A stretch of 46,241 nucleotides of DNA from Candidatus Gastranaerophilales bacterium. Its GTDB lineage: Bacteria > Cyanobacteriota > Vampirovibrionia > Gastranaerophilales > Gastranaerophilaceae. This document shows positions 35,732 through 44,437 of this stretch, piece after piece. The notes under the pieces were generated by a model, which had not been told where the DNA came from, searched no databases, and was given only the letters and a program-made list of their open reading frames with translations. The stretch covers positions 1 through 46,241 of the forward strand of contig CALURX010000014.1 of assembly GCA_944323265.1 (NCBI GenBank), written 5' to 3'. Made by a program: the position numbers and the translations under genes. Every line of letters starts with the position of its first letter. Position 1 is the stretch's first letter.

Positions 35732-36514
35732 ATGATATCAAACTTTAACAAGCCAAGCCGCAAGGATGACATAAAACTGCTATCTTGTATTATTGCAGCA
35801 TTTCTTTTTATAGTCTGGTTGTGTACACCTCCTGGAAATAAGTTTATACAGATGTGTTTTTGGGGCAACCATGTAAAGTATTTTGTCGCTAAACTATCAA
35901 AAGAATCTGATACAACAGAGTATATTTTTCATAGAAATAATGCAATATATTTGGCTAAAATGTATAAAAAGAAGAATTATGCAATTGACGAGATGAATAA
36001 AGCTATTGGAACAGCGCCGGCTTATCTTTCTCAAAAAGAATTAAACTCTTTATACAAAGATAGGGCTAAAATAAAACTTTTTTTAGGCGATTATAATGGT
36101 GCTCTGGATGATTATTTGCATTCAGGTGATGTAGACCTTATAGAGAATTTAACAGTAGCGATGCTCTTAAAAGAGAAAGGAAAATTTAAACTAGCGGGTA
36201 ATTATTGTAATGCTATATTAGATGTAGATTCAACAGCGTATGCAGGTTATGCTTGTTTATCAGAGCTTTATGCCGCTTTGCAAAGATATGATGTTTCTAT
36301 ACGTATTTGGGATTTGGCTATTGATAGAAAGAAAAATAATCCAAGAGCTTATATGGATAGAGCAAAACTAAAGAAGATTATTGGTGATACAAAAGGTTAT
36401 GAAGCGGATTTAGCTAAAGCAAAAGAATATTTACCATCCATTGATGAGAATGATTCTATAATATATGACGCTTTACATCCTAAGATTTTGACATTGCAAA
36501 TTCGTAAGTACTAG
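35732..36514 (+). CDS. Membrane-anchored TPR protein
   Basis: 260 aa. One N-terminal membrane helix (about 14-33, LLSCIIAAFLFIVWL) and then about five tetratricopeptide-like helix pairs, for example DRAKIKLFLGDYNGALDDYL and CLSELYAALQRYDVSIRIWD, ending with YMDRAKLKKIIGDTKGYEADL. TPR proteins act as docking scaffolds; the partner is unknown. AGAGAAAGAGAG lies upstream of the ATG and an AT-rich TATACAAT sequence about 30 bases before it could serve as -10. It stands between the glcD run and nadB. Confidence 0.78.
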   Translation: MISNFNKPSRKDDIKLLSCIIAAFLFIVWLCTPPGNKFIQMCFWGNHVKYFVAKLSKESDTTEYIFHRNNAIYLAKMYKKKNYAIDEMNKAIGTAPAYLSQKELNSLYKDRAKIKLFLGDYNGALDDYLHSGDVDLIENLTVAMLLKEKGKFKLAGNYCNAILDVDSTAYAGYACLSELYAALQRYDVSIRIWDLAIDRKKNNPRAYMDRAKLKKIIGDTKGYEADLAKAKEYLPSIDENDSIIYDALHPKILTLQIRKY

Positions 36515-36547
36515 TTTTTTAATAAATCTTAATATTAAATTTATGTT

Positions 36548-36577
36548 TTGTGCGCTGTGTTTGTTCTAAAATATTAT
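36548..36577 (+). promoter_or_regulatory. Promoter candidate for nadBC
   Basis: TTGTGC (36548-36553) and TATTAT (36572-36577) with an 18-base spacer; start near 36584, about 20 bases before the nadB ATG. No clear NAD-repressor operator was identified. Confidence 0.4.
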
Positions 36578-36603
36578 TATAAAGACAGCCAGTGGGGTAC
36601 AAA

Positions 36604-38217
36604 ATGAAATATTCCGAATATTCAGCGGTAGTAGTAGGAAGCGGTGCTGCAGGCTTATATGCGGCATTAAAAATATCACAGCAAATAAATTTACCTGAAG
36701 GAATTTTGATAGTTACAAAATCAAGCCTTGGTGAAAGTAATTCTTTATATGCACAGGGCGGAATTGTTGGTGTATTGCATCAGAATTCTGAAGACAGTAT
36801 TGAATCACATGTTCAAGATACTATAAAAGCTGGAGCTGGATTGAATGACAGAAAGGCCGTTGAATTTATATCAGAAGCATCTGATGAGGTTATCAACGAT
36901 TTAATAGAAAACGGTGTTGATTTTGACAAGAATTCTGACGGAAGTTTGACCTTTACATTGGAGGCTGCTCATAGTGTAAAAAGGATTCTGCATTCCGGTG
37001 GAGATGCAACCGGTAGAGGAATTACAGAGGGACTGCGCAGAGCGGTTCTGGAAGAAAATATTTCTGTGATGGAAAATGCTATGGCTGTAGAGCTTCTTGT
37101 TAATTCGGATAATGAGTGCAAAGGAGTCATTGTATATAATGAATTAACCGGCGAACACGAAATTGTTTATGCTGCGGCAGTAATTCTTGCAACAGGCGGA
37201 GCCGGTCAGGTATATAAATTCACTACAAATCCTGATGGGGCAACAGGTGACGGAATTGATTTAGCGTATAATGCCGGAGCTATAATTCAGGATATGGAAT
37301 TTGTTCAGTTCCACCCGACTGCATTGGCATTAAGTCCGGAGAATAAAAACAGATTTTTGATATCAGAGGCTGTAAGGGGTGAAGGCGCTAAACTTGTTAA
37401 TAACTCCGGTGAACAGTTTATGGCGAAATACCATGATAAGCGTGAACTTGCGCCGAGAGATATTGTAACGCGCGCAATATACAGTGAGATGCAAAAAAAT
37501 CACGTGTTTAATGTTTTCTTAAATGCGTCTATAATAGATTCGACAAAACTTTTTAACAGATTTCCGACTATATCAAAACGCTGCAGTGAAAATGGGATAG
37601 ATATTTCCAGAAAACCTATTCCTGTCGCACCAGCTGCACATTATTCAATGGGCGGAATAAAGGCAACTGTTGAGGGAAGAACGTCTATAAGAGGTTTATA
37701 TGCAATAGGGGAATGCGCTTCCACAGGTCTTCATGGTGCTAACAGATTAGCCAGCAATTCTCTTCTGGAATGCGTTGTGTGCGCTTATGAACTTGCAGAT
37801 TACTTATCATTTGCAAATCTGACGCCGCCTAAGAAAATTGATGAGCATATTAAAAAAGTCATAAGCTTATATTCTCGTCAACTAAGTGATATAGACTATA
37901 ATATTGATGCATTAAAAGATAATTTAAAGAATGTCATGTGGAATTATGTTGGAATAGTCCGTTCGCAAGATTCACTCGAGAAGGCTAAGGCGCTTGTTGA
38001 AGATATGAAGAAAAACTTTAGACGTAACAGAAAATGCATGAATATGGAAGAATATGAATATAGAAATATGCTGACAGTTGCATCTTTAATAATTGAGGGC
38101 GCTATTGAGAGAAAAGAATCTCGAGGGGCGCATGCACGTGCGGATTACCCTCAAACAGATGGTACGGCAAGACATTCGGATATAATAAAAGGCAGGGAGA
38201 TTGCTTATGCTAAATAA
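36604..38217 (+). CDS. nadB: L-aspartate oxidase
   Basis: 537 aa. FAD enzyme that oxidises L-aspartate to iminoaspartate, first step of de novo NAD synthesis. FAD motif VVGSGAAGLYAALK near the N terminus, SNSLYAQGGI, LHSGGDATGRGI, EFVQFHPTAL and RGEGAKLVN, and the C-terminal ESRGAHARADYPQTD that marks NadB among succinate-dehydrogenase-like flavoproteins. Start moved from 36592 to ATG 36604 because the GTGGGG there serves as Shine-Dalgarno. nadC overlaps its end by 11 bases. nadA (quinolinate synthase) is not in the window. Confidence 0.96.
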   Translation: MKYSEYSAVVVGSGAAGLYAALKISQQINLPEGILIVTKSSLGESNSLYAQGGIVGVLHQNSEDSIESHVQDTIKAGAGLNDRKAVEFISEASDEVINDLIENGVDFDKNSDGSLTFTLEAAHSVKRILHSGGDATGRGITEGLRRAVLEENISVMENAMAVELLVNSDNECKGVIVYNELTGEHEIVYAAAVILATGGAGQVYKFTTNPDGATGDGIDLAYNAGAIIQDMEFVQFHPTALALSPENKNRFLISEAVRGEGAKLVNNSGEQFMAKYHDKRELAPRDIVTRAIYSEMQKNHVFNVFLNASIIDSTKLFNRFPTISKRCSENGIDISRKPIPVAPAAHYSMGGIKATVEGRTSIRGLYAIGECASTGLHGANRLASNSLLECVVCAYELADYLSFANLTPPKKIDEHIKKVISLYSRQLSDIDYNIDALKDNLKNVMWNYVGIVRSQDSLEKAKALVEDMKKNFRRNRKCMNMEEYEYRNMLTVASLIIEGAIERKESRGAHARADYPQTDGTARHSDIIKGREIAYAK

Positions 38218-39037
38218 TTTTTTTATAGAAGAACACGTAAAGAATGCTCTTGAGGAAGATATCGGCTTTGGGGATATAACAACTGATTATCTGACAAGCG
38301 AAGATGATGTAATGTCTTGCACTCTTAATACCCGAGTAGACGGTATATTTTGTGGCAGAGCAGTTTTTGAGACTGTTTTTAAAATTCTTTCACCTAAAAT
38401 TGATGTTAAATTCTATTTTAAAGACGGAGACTCGATTAAAAAAGGAGATAAAATAGCGGATATAAGCGGCCCTGCAAGATATATTTTGATGGGCGAAAGA
38501 ACCGCTCTAAATTATGTTCAGAGAATGAGCGGAATTGCTACTGAAACCAATAAGTATCAGGCTGCTGTCGGCGAATATAGGGCAAAAATTGTTGATACAA
38601 GAAAGACGACGCCCGGATTTAGAGCTTTTGAAAAATATTCGGTAAAAATGGGCGGAGGAAGTTTGCACAGGTTTAATCTTTCAGATTGTGCAATGATAAA
38701 AGATAATCATATAAAATTTGCAGGCTCTCTTACAAAGGCTGTAGAAAAGTTAAAACAGCATATTTCACACGCTCATAAGATAGAGGTTGAGTGTGATACT
38801 ATAGAGCAAGTAAAAGAAGCTCTTAACTGCGGCGTTGATATTATAATGCTGGATAATATGACATTGGAGGAAATGAAAGAGTGTGTAAATTTGATTAATG
38901 GCAGAGCGGTTGTTGAGGCAAGCGGTAATGTCAATTTAAGCACTGTTCATGATATTGCATCAACCGGAGTAGATATAATTTCTTCCAGTGCCATTGTTGC
39001 GAAAGCTCCAACTCTTGACCTGGGTCTTGATATGTAA
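38207..39037 (+). CDS. nadC: Nicotinate-nucleotide pyrophosphorylase (quinolinate phosphoribosyltransferase)
   Basis: 276 aa. Converts quinolinate and PRPP to nicotinate mononucleotide, CO2 and pyrophosphate. Motifs: EEDIGFGDITTDYL at the N terminus, GERTALNYVQRMSGIAT, VDTRKTTPGFRAFEKYSV with the substrate-binding Arg/Lys, GGGSLHRFNLSD, IKDNH and VEVECDT/DIIMLDNM in the barrel. ATG 38207 preferred over TTG 38201 given AGGGAGA upstream. Overlaps nadB by 11 bases. Its stop is directly abutted by the stop of a small gene on the other strand. Confidence 0.96.
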   Translation: MLNNFFIEEHVKNALEEDIGFGDITTDYLTSEDDVMSCTLNTRVDGIFCGRAVFETVFKILSPKIDVKFYFKDGDSIKKGDKIADISGPARYILMGERTALNYVQRMSGIATETNKYQAAVGEYRAKIVDTRKTTPGFRAFEKYSVKMGGGSLHRFNLSDCAMIKDNHIKFAGSLTKAVEKLKQHISHAHKIEVECDTIEQVKEALNCGVDIIMLDNMTLEEMKECVNLINGRAVVEASGNVNLSTVHDIASTGVDIISSSAIVAKAPTLDLGLDM

Positions 39038-39241
39038 TTATTTCTGAATCTCTGAGAGTTCTTTTTCAAGATCCTTTTGTTCGCGCTCAATCTTATCCTG
39101 TTCTCGGTTTAATTGGTTTATTTGTCTTTCAATACTTCTGGATTCATTGTCAAGTCTTAGTTCTTCATTCTTGATTTGTTGTTCTGTTCTGCTTTTGAAT
39201 CTGGGTGCTACAGCAACACCATAAACAGGTAAAATTTTCAT
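39038..39241 (-). CDS. Small coiled-coil protein of unknown function (67 aa)
   Basis: MKILPVYGVAVAPRFKSRTE followed by a strongly heptad-like Glu/Gln/Arg/Leu helix to the end (about 20-67). ATG 39241 is chosen because AAAAAGGAG sits 6 bases upstream; a GTG at 39247 is less likely. No signal peptide. Stop codon touches nadC's stop on the opposite strand with no base between. Unknown family; the short N-terminal stretch before the helix is reminiscent of a tag shared by small proteins in this lineage, but I cannot confirm this. Confidence 0.65.
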   Translation of the reverse strand: MKILPVYGVAVAPRFKSRTEQQIKNEELRLDNESRSIERQINQLNREQDKIEREQKDLEKELSEIQK

Positions 39242-39337
39242 ACACACTCCTTTTTAATAATATAAAACCCCTAAAAAAATAATTTGCGTTTTTATGATAC
39301 ACTAAATAAGTATATCATAATTAAACGAATCGTGCAC

Positions 39338-39411
39338 CTCCTTGTAGCTCAGTTGGATAGAGCGTGGGTCTCCGAAGCCCAAGGCCGTGGGTTCAATTCC
39401 CGCCAAGGAGG
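39338..39411 (+). tRNA. tRNA-Arg (anticodon CCG)
   Basis: Acceptor stem CTCCTTG/CAAGGAG (7 perfect pairs), T8 A9, D arm GCTC/GAGC, anticodon stem TGGGT/GCCCA with loop CTCCGAA and anticodon CCG at 39372-39374, and T arm GTGGG/CCCGC with loop TTCAATT. Reads CGG codons. The discriminator is G at 39411 and no CCA is encoded, so CCA must be added. It ends 2 bases before the stop of the convergent DHH gene. Total length 74. Confidence 0.95.
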
Positions 39412-39413
39412 TT

Positions 39414-40571
39414 TTATTTATAAAATTCCTCTGCTCCTTTTAGAATTTCATTAACCCATTTTTCGCAAATATCCGGCTCAAGCGACTGAACATAACCTCC
39501 CCCCCTGTTTTCATGTCCGCCGGCTTGCAGGTCTGGATTAAAATTTTCTTTTACATAATCAAAGAGTTTGAGTACGTTATTGTCTTTTGAGTGGATACTT
39601 ATTCTATAGGCGTCTTTTACAGGGTAGAACACTGCAACAGAATCAAGTTCAGGATTATTCTCAAGAGCATTAAGCCTGAAATTACCCATAATAGCGCTTG
39701 TCTTTTTATTGTCTCCGCCAAGATTTGCCCACTCTTTGTCTCCGCTTGGAATTACAACATAGCCGAGTTTTCCGGCTTTTTCCATTCTAATTGGAAGACT
39801 TTCTTTGAACTTTATTTCTTCAGGAGTAAGATTGGCAAGAACATTAAGATGTTTTATCACCGCATCTCTGTCCTTTTGTAAAAGTTTTTTTTCAAGAGAT
39901 GAATATAGATTAGAGGTATATCTGTCTTTATTCATAATGTCTAATTTAACTGGTTCTAATGTTTCATCAAATTTGATGCAGCTGTTTTTCCTTAAGTCAT
40001 CAACCATTCCGCAGAATAATTGCTGCAATATTCTTGTCGGTGGAGCCGCTCCGAGTGCTTCGAGCAGCCTCATAACAATACCGGAACAGGATTTTGCACT
40101 TGTATCAATGTATATATTTGTGATTGGAAGAGCATCAAGCTCCTTTTCTCCCAACGAGCGAGTTATCGGATGAATGTCCGGAACAATGTCTCCATCTGTA
40201 TGGTGATCAATGCAAAAAATCTTTTTTGCCTGATTTATATAATCAATCACATTTTTACTAATTCTTGATGTAGAGCTAAAGTCAATACAAAGTACAGTAT
40301 CAGGCTTGTCTTTTGGAAGCTCTGATACAGCAGTATCAAGAACACGTCCCTTATGAGGATAATCCCAGGTGTCTTCTCCGTGGTTTAAAATAATTCTCTG
40401 CGGAGTGTGCTGCTTTTTTAAGTACCACTGAATAGCTTTAGCACTTGCAACAGCATCTTCGTCTGTGAGGTTGTGGCATATTATATCTACATAATTAGCG
40501 TTAACCAGCTTCTGGTTAAAAAATTGAGCTTGTTTTTTGCTAAATGGATTTGCTTGAAAATTTACGTTCAT
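39414..40571 (-). CDS. DHH-family phosphoesterase (NrnA/RecJ-like)
   Basis: 385 aa. Domain order is DHH then DHHA1: HNLTDEDAVASA (about 33-44) as motif I, CIDFSS as motif II, CIDHHTDGD (about 119-127) as the DHH motif, and GGHENRGGG in the C-terminal DHHA1 domain. Such proteins hydrolyse short oligoribonucleotides (nanoRNA), cyclic-dinucleotide products or phosphoadenosine phosphate; which applies is unknown. The N terminus MNVNFQANPF precedes the domain. GAGG lies 11 bases upstream of the ATG. A link to the GGDEF protein divergent from it is tempting since NrnA-type enzymes can degrade pGpG, but this is inference. Confidence 0.88.
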   Translation of the reverse strand: MNVNFQANPFSKKQAQFFNQKLVNANYVDIICHNLTDEDAVASAKAIQWYLKKQHTPQRIILNHGEDTWDYPHKGRVLDTAVSELPKDKPDTVLCIDFSSTSRISKNVIDYINQAKKIFCIDHHTDGDIVPDIHPITRSLGEKELDALPITNIYIDTSAKSCSGIVMRLLEALGAAPPTRILQQLFCGMVDDLRKNSCIKFDETLEPVKLDIMNKDRYTSNLYSSLEKKLLQKDRDAVIKHLNVLANLTPEEIKFKESLPIRMEKAGKLGYVVIPSGDKEWANLGGDNKKTSAIMGNFRLNALENNPELDSVAVFYPVKDAYRISIHSKDNNVLKLFDYVKENFNPDLQAGGHENRGGGYVQSLEPDICEKWVNEILKGAEEFYK

Positions 40572-40613
40572 ACTTTGATAAACCTCGTAAAAAAAATTTT
40601 TGCCATTAAAATA

Positions 40614-40643
40614 TTGAAATATCTATTCGATATATGCTATACT
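40614..40643 (+). promoter_or_regulatory. Promoter of the GGDEF-padR-DUF512 operon
   Basis: TTGAAA (40614-40619), 18-base spacer and TATACT (40638-40643) with an extended TGC just before it. Start near 40650; leader about 27 bases with AAAGGA before the GTG start. Confidence 0.65.
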
Positions 40644-40676
40644 TAAACAATAAAAAGGAATTAAAGGACAGGCTCA

Positions 40677-42581
40677 GTGGGTTTTTTCGACAGTATTAAG
40701 AATTTTAAAAATAAGTTAGACCAGGTAGAATCGAGTGTATATTCGGGCAGGCAATCTTTGCTGGAAGTATACGAGCGTAATGCCAAGCTGGAAGCAGAAA
40801 TTAAACTGAGGACAAAGGAACTTGACCGGGCAAACCGCCAGATGCTCACATTGCAGCACATTTGGGATATGATGAATTCTTCTAAGCCCCTATCCAGCGT
40901 CTTGAACGCGATTGTTAACAGCCTGCAGGGAGATTTGGGCTATCTGTTCAGTTTTATTGTAAAGCAGGTGTCTGATGATACAGGAACTTATCTTCAGGTT
41001 GTTGCATCATCCGGAAAAGATGCTGATTTAAAGATAAACAATATGTTTCTGCAGTATTTTAACTGTGACTTGTCCGATTATCGGATGCAATTCCCTGATA
41101 TAAACGAACTGCAGGATGCCGTAAAAAATAATAAGATATATCAATCTCAGGATTTATTAAATCTTGTCTGCGGTTTTGTACCAGCGTTTAAAAGAGAGCG
41201 TGTTGCCGCTTTTTTGAAAGATGCAAATATCAAATCTTATATATTGGTACCGCTTACTTCCAAGCAAGTTCATTTTGGCTCGCTGCTTGTTTTTTCTTCA
41301 AGAGAAGATATAGGCAGTAATGAATTGAATTTTCTAAGCCTTTTTGCAAAACAAATTGAACTTGCCATAACCATAGCAGACTTGTTTCAGGCGGTTAAGG
41401 AGCAGGCCATTACTGATGGAATGACAGGGCTTTATAACAGAAGATATTTTGAAGAGTTTATAAAGAAAGAAGCTATTCGTTCTGAACGCCAGAAACAGAA
41501 ATTCACGGTAATAGGGCTTGATTTGGATCATTTGAAACAAATCAATGATGTTTACGGCCACAACTACGGAGATATTGCAATAAAAGCGATTGCAGAGGTT
41601 TTAAAGAGTAACGCTCGTTCAATCGATGTTGCGGCTAGAATGGGCGGTGAGGAGTTTAACCTTATATTACCTGGCGTTGACTCTGCAGGCGGTCTTGTTG
41701 CGGCAGAACGTATAAGAAAAGCCATCGAGGCGGTTGAGTTAGAAAAAATCGGACGTATTACTGCAAGCTTAGGCGTTGCGACTTATTTAGAGCATTCTGA
41801 TGATATAGAAGAGCTGCTGGAACTTACCGATCAAGCGATGTATGAATCCAAGAGAAACGGCAGAAATCGTGTAACTTTAGCTAAACCTGCTTACGAAACA
41901 TCATGGCAGGAAATTGCTGTTAATACGTTCATTGACATTTTATCAAAACATCGAATCCCCATGGATGAAGAAACTTCAGCGTTATTAACTCGAAAACTGC
42001 AGGAAATGAATATTAATAATGAGAAGCTTTATCAGGTTGCGGATGCTCTGGTTACAAGCTACAATCCGGAACATGCAGAAGGCGGAGTTAAGGAAAAAGT
42101 TCAGCTAGCCTCACTTCTTGCTAAACGCTTTGATTTGTCAAAAGAAGATGTTGATAAGCTTAAAATCGCGGTGCTTCTGTATGATATTGGAAATACAATG
42201 CTTCCGAGAGAATTGTTAAGGAAAAAGGAGCCTTTAACGGAAGATGATAAACTCTCTATAAAACAGCATCCTGTAATAGCTGCAAGAGAAATTTTGAAGC
42301 CTATATCCAATGTTGTTGATATTATTCCTATAATAGAAAAGCACCATGAAAATTGGAACGGAACCGGATATCCAAACAGAATTGCAGGAGATGAAATTCC
42401 TATAGAGTCTCAGATTATATTGATTATTGATTCATATTTTGCACTTTTGGAAAAACGGCCTTACAGGGAGGCAATGTCTAAAGAGGAAGCTTTGAAAATT
42501 ATAGAAGAAGAAGCTGACCAGAAATGGAGCGATAAGCTTGCAAAAGAATTTATCGGAATTGTCCGGAATGATTTAGGATAG
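40677..42581 (+). CDS. GAF-GGDEF-HD-GYP-like signalling protein
   Basis: 634 aa, GTG start with AAAGGA upstream. Layout: coiled coil (about 10-60), GAF-like sensor (about 70-235), GGDEF domain with GGEEF at 323-327 and the inhibitory RSID (314-317) exactly five residues before it, so cyclic-di-GMP synthesis with product inhibition is likely. The C-terminal domain (about 410-630) is HD-GYP-like with HHENWNGTGYP (556-566) and His531, but the HD pair reads Tyr502-Asp503 (LLYDIGN) and the upstream His is absent, so hydrolysis of c-di-GMP is doubtful. No membrane segment. The padR gene follows after 8 bases. Confidence 0.9.
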   Translation: MGFFDSIKNFKNKLDQVESSVYSGRQSLLEVYERNAKLEAEIKLRTKELDRANRQMLTLQHIWDMMNSSKPLSSVLNAIVNSLQGDLGYLFSFIVKQVSDDTGTYLQVVASSGKDADLKINNMFLQYFNCDLSDYRMQFPDINELQDAVKNNKIYQSQDLLNLVCGFVPAFKRERVAAFLKDANIKSYILVPLTSKQVHFGSLLVFSSREDIGSNELNFLSLFAKQIELAITIADLFQAVKEQAITDGMTGLYNRRYFEEFIKKEAIRSERQKQKFTVIGLDLDHLKQINDVYGHNYGDIAIKAIAEVLKSNARSIDVAARMGGEEFNLILPGVDSAGGLVAAERIRKAIEAVELEKIGRITASLGVATYLEHSDDIEELLELTDQAMYESKRNGRNRVTLAKPAYETSWQEIAVNTFIDILSKHRIPMDEETSALLTRKLQEMNINNEKLYQVADALVTSYNPEHAEGGVKEKVQLASLLAKRFDLSKEDVDKLKIAVLLYDIGNTMLPRELLRKKEPLTEDDKLSIKQHPVIAAREILKPISNVVDIIPIIEKHHENWNGTGYPNRIAGDEIPIESQIILIIDSYFALLEKRPYREAMSKEEALKIIEEEADQKWSDKLAKEFIGIVRNDLG

Positions 42582-42589
42582 AAGAGAGT

Positions 42590-43102
42590 ATGATTGAGCT
42601 ATTAATTTTATTTGTATTAAACAGAAAAGTTCTGACAATGTATGGTGTATCAAAAGAGATTAAGGAATTATTTTCTGTATTAACAACTCCGAGCTATGGG
42701 ACGATAAAGCCTGCTCTTACAAGGCTTGAAAAAGGCGGTTTTGTAAAGAGCCAAAAAACAATGTCTTCAGGCGGCAGACCTTCTGTATATTATTCAATTA
42801 CAAAAGATGGTACAGAAGAGCTTAAAAGATTGATTTTGCTCCCACCGTTAGAGAATCCGATTCAGTTTTTAACAATGGCAAGAATAAAGCTTGCCTGCGC
42901 TGATTTGCTTGACAAGGAAGAACAGCTTGGTATGCTCAAAAAGCTTAAAACAAAAGCTGAGACTATATTAATTGATACGCAGAACATAATGAGGACAAAA
43001 GATTTGGCATTTTACCCAAAGATGGTTTTTGATAATTTAACATGCGAGTACAAAAATTTCATATCGCTGGTGGAGGGTTTTGAACATGCCTGCACTCATT
43101 AG
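42590..43102 (+). CDS. PadR-family transcriptional regulator
   Basis: 170 aa. N-terminal winged helix: LFVLNRKVLTMYGVSKEIKE, TIKPALTRLEKGGFVK and SSGGRPSVYYSITKDGTEEL, typical of PadR with GRPxxYYxIT in the wing. The C-terminal helical part is the dimerisation domain. Eight bases after the GGDEF gene and overlapping the DUF512 gene by 17 bases, so one operon. Ligand and target unknown; autoregulation of this operon is possible but no matching operator was identified. Confidence 0.87.
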   Translation: MIELLILFVLNRKVLTMYGVSKEIKELFSVLTTPSYGTIKPALTRLEKGGFVKSQKTMSSGGRPSVYYSITKDGTEELKRLILLPPLENPIQFLTMARIKLACADLLDKEEQLGMLKKLKTKAETILIDTQNIMRTKDLAFYPKMVFDNLTCEYKNFISLVEGFEHACTH

Positions 43103-44357
43103 CGGAGTTGTGGAAGGTTCTATTGCAGAGGAGCTTGAAATACAAGAGGGTGACATTCTGCTTTCGATTGACGGTGAAAAGCCTCAGGATATGATTGACT
43201 ATAGGTTTCTTTCTAAAACAGAGCTTATGACTCTTGAGATTCAGAAAAATAACGGTGAAATAGAAGAGATTGAGCTTGAAAAAGATTTTGATGAGGATTT
43301 GGGTATAATATTTGAAAGCGCAGTGTTTGACAGAGTTAAGCCGTGCCTTAATAATTGTATATTTTGTTTTGTTGCCCAGCAGCCCAAGGGCTTGAGAAAG
43401 ACACTTTATGTAAAAGATGACGATTACAGGCTTTCATACTTGCAGGGAACGTATATTACGACAACGAACTTAACTCCTGCGGATAAAGAGCGGATTGCAA
43501 GGCTGCATTTAGGGCCTTTTTATATCTCTGTTCATACAACAAATCCTGATTTAAGAGTTAAAATGTTGAGAAATCCAAATGCCGGCAAGATTATGGATAA
43601 CTTGAGGTGGTTTAAAGAAAATGATATTCCTTTCCATGCTCAAATTGTTTTGTGCCCCGGATATAATGACGGAGACGAATTGAGAAGGACTTTAGAGGAT
43701 TTGAAAACATTAGATTCAGCGCTCTTATCAGTGGCAATAGTTCCGGTTGGGGTTACTCAATTTAGGGAGAATGAACTTAGAATTGTAGATAAAAAGATTG
43801 CAGAGGAAACCATAGAAATAGCTTCAGGATATAAAAAAGTCTGCTGTTCTGATGAGTTTTTTCTTCTTGCGGGGCTGCCGATTCCGGAGTCAAAATATTA
43901 CGGAAGCTTTTCCCAGCTTGATGACGGAGTAGGGTCTTTAAGAACTCTAATGGATGATTTCGATACACTGTCTCTTCCGGAGAAGCTTAAGGAGAAATTA
44001 ACGATTTGTTTTGCATGCTCAGAGGCTGCAAAAAGCGCTTTTAGTTATATATCCGAAAAACTAAATAAGATAGAGAATTTAAATACCGTTGTAAAACCTG
44101 TAAAATCGACTTATTGGGGTAAAAATATTACAGTTGCGGGGCTTATAACTTCAGATGATTTAATTAATACAATAAAAGACGTTGAGGCAGATTATGTTAT
44201 AGTTCCGTCTATAATGCTAAAGCCTTTCAGTAATCTGTTTTTGGACGGAAAATCTCTTGACTTTGTTATTGAGAAGACTAACAAGAATATTTACGTTTGC
44301 AGGGATAATTATTCGATTTGTGAAGTAGTAGAGCTGATTAAAGAATATGTGCAATAA
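43086..44357 (+). CDS. PDZ/radical-SAM DUF512 protein
   Basis: 423 aa. N-terminal PDZ-like domain (about 1-65, GVVEGSIAEELEIQEGDILL), then the radical-SAM-like cluster CLNNCIFC (Cys87, Cys91, Cys94, CxxxCxxC), ISVHTTNPDLR, VLCPGYNDGDEL and SVAIVPVGVTQFR, then the DUF512 C-terminal domain. This family is near universal in cyanobacteria and present in Clostridia; the reaction is unknown. ATG 43086 is favoured by GGAGGG; a TTG at 43080 is also in frame. It overlaps padR by 17 bases. Supports the cyanobacterial-relative assignment but not alone. Confidence 0.92.
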   Translation: MPALISGVVEGSIAEELEIQEGDILLSIDGEKPQDMIDYRFLSKTELMTLEIQKNNGEIEEIELEKDFDEDLGIIFESAVFDRVKPCLNNCIFCFVAQQPKGLRKTLYVKDDDYRLSYLQGTYITTTNLTPADKERIARLHLGPFYISVHTTNPDLRVKMLRNPNAGKIMDNLRWFKENDIPFHAQIVLCPGYNDGDELRRTLEDLKTLDSALLSVAIVPVGVTQFRENELRIVDKKIAEETIEIASGYKKVCCSDEFFLLAGLPIPESKYYGSFSQLDDGVGSLRTLMDDFDTLSLPEKLKEKLTICFACSEAAKSAFSYISEKLNKIENLNTVVKPVKSTYWGKNITVAGLITSDDLINTIKDVEADYVIVPSIMLKPFSNLFLDGKSLDFVIEKTNKNIYVCRDNYSICEVVELIKEYVQ

Positions 44358-44364
44358 ATATTAG

Positions 44365-44376
44365 TTACCCGGGTAA
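44365..44376. promoter_or_regulatory. Perfect 12-base palindrome upstream of the response regulator
   Basis: TTACCCGGGTAA in an otherwise AT-rich 80-base gap, 8 bases after the DUF512 stop and about 60 bases before the response-regulator ATG. GC-rich core makes chance less likely here. Candidate operator for an unknown dimeric regulator; no T-run, so not a terminator. Confidence 0.4.
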
Positions 44377-44437
44377 TATACTACGTGCTGTTTGTATTAT
44401 TAAATAGATTTGTAAATAAGAAATAGGAGGGTTCTAA

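Noticed and set aside
39338..39411. tRNA as an integration site
   Set aside because: No duplicated tRNA 3' end or integrase was found in the flanks, and ordinary genes lie on both sides.
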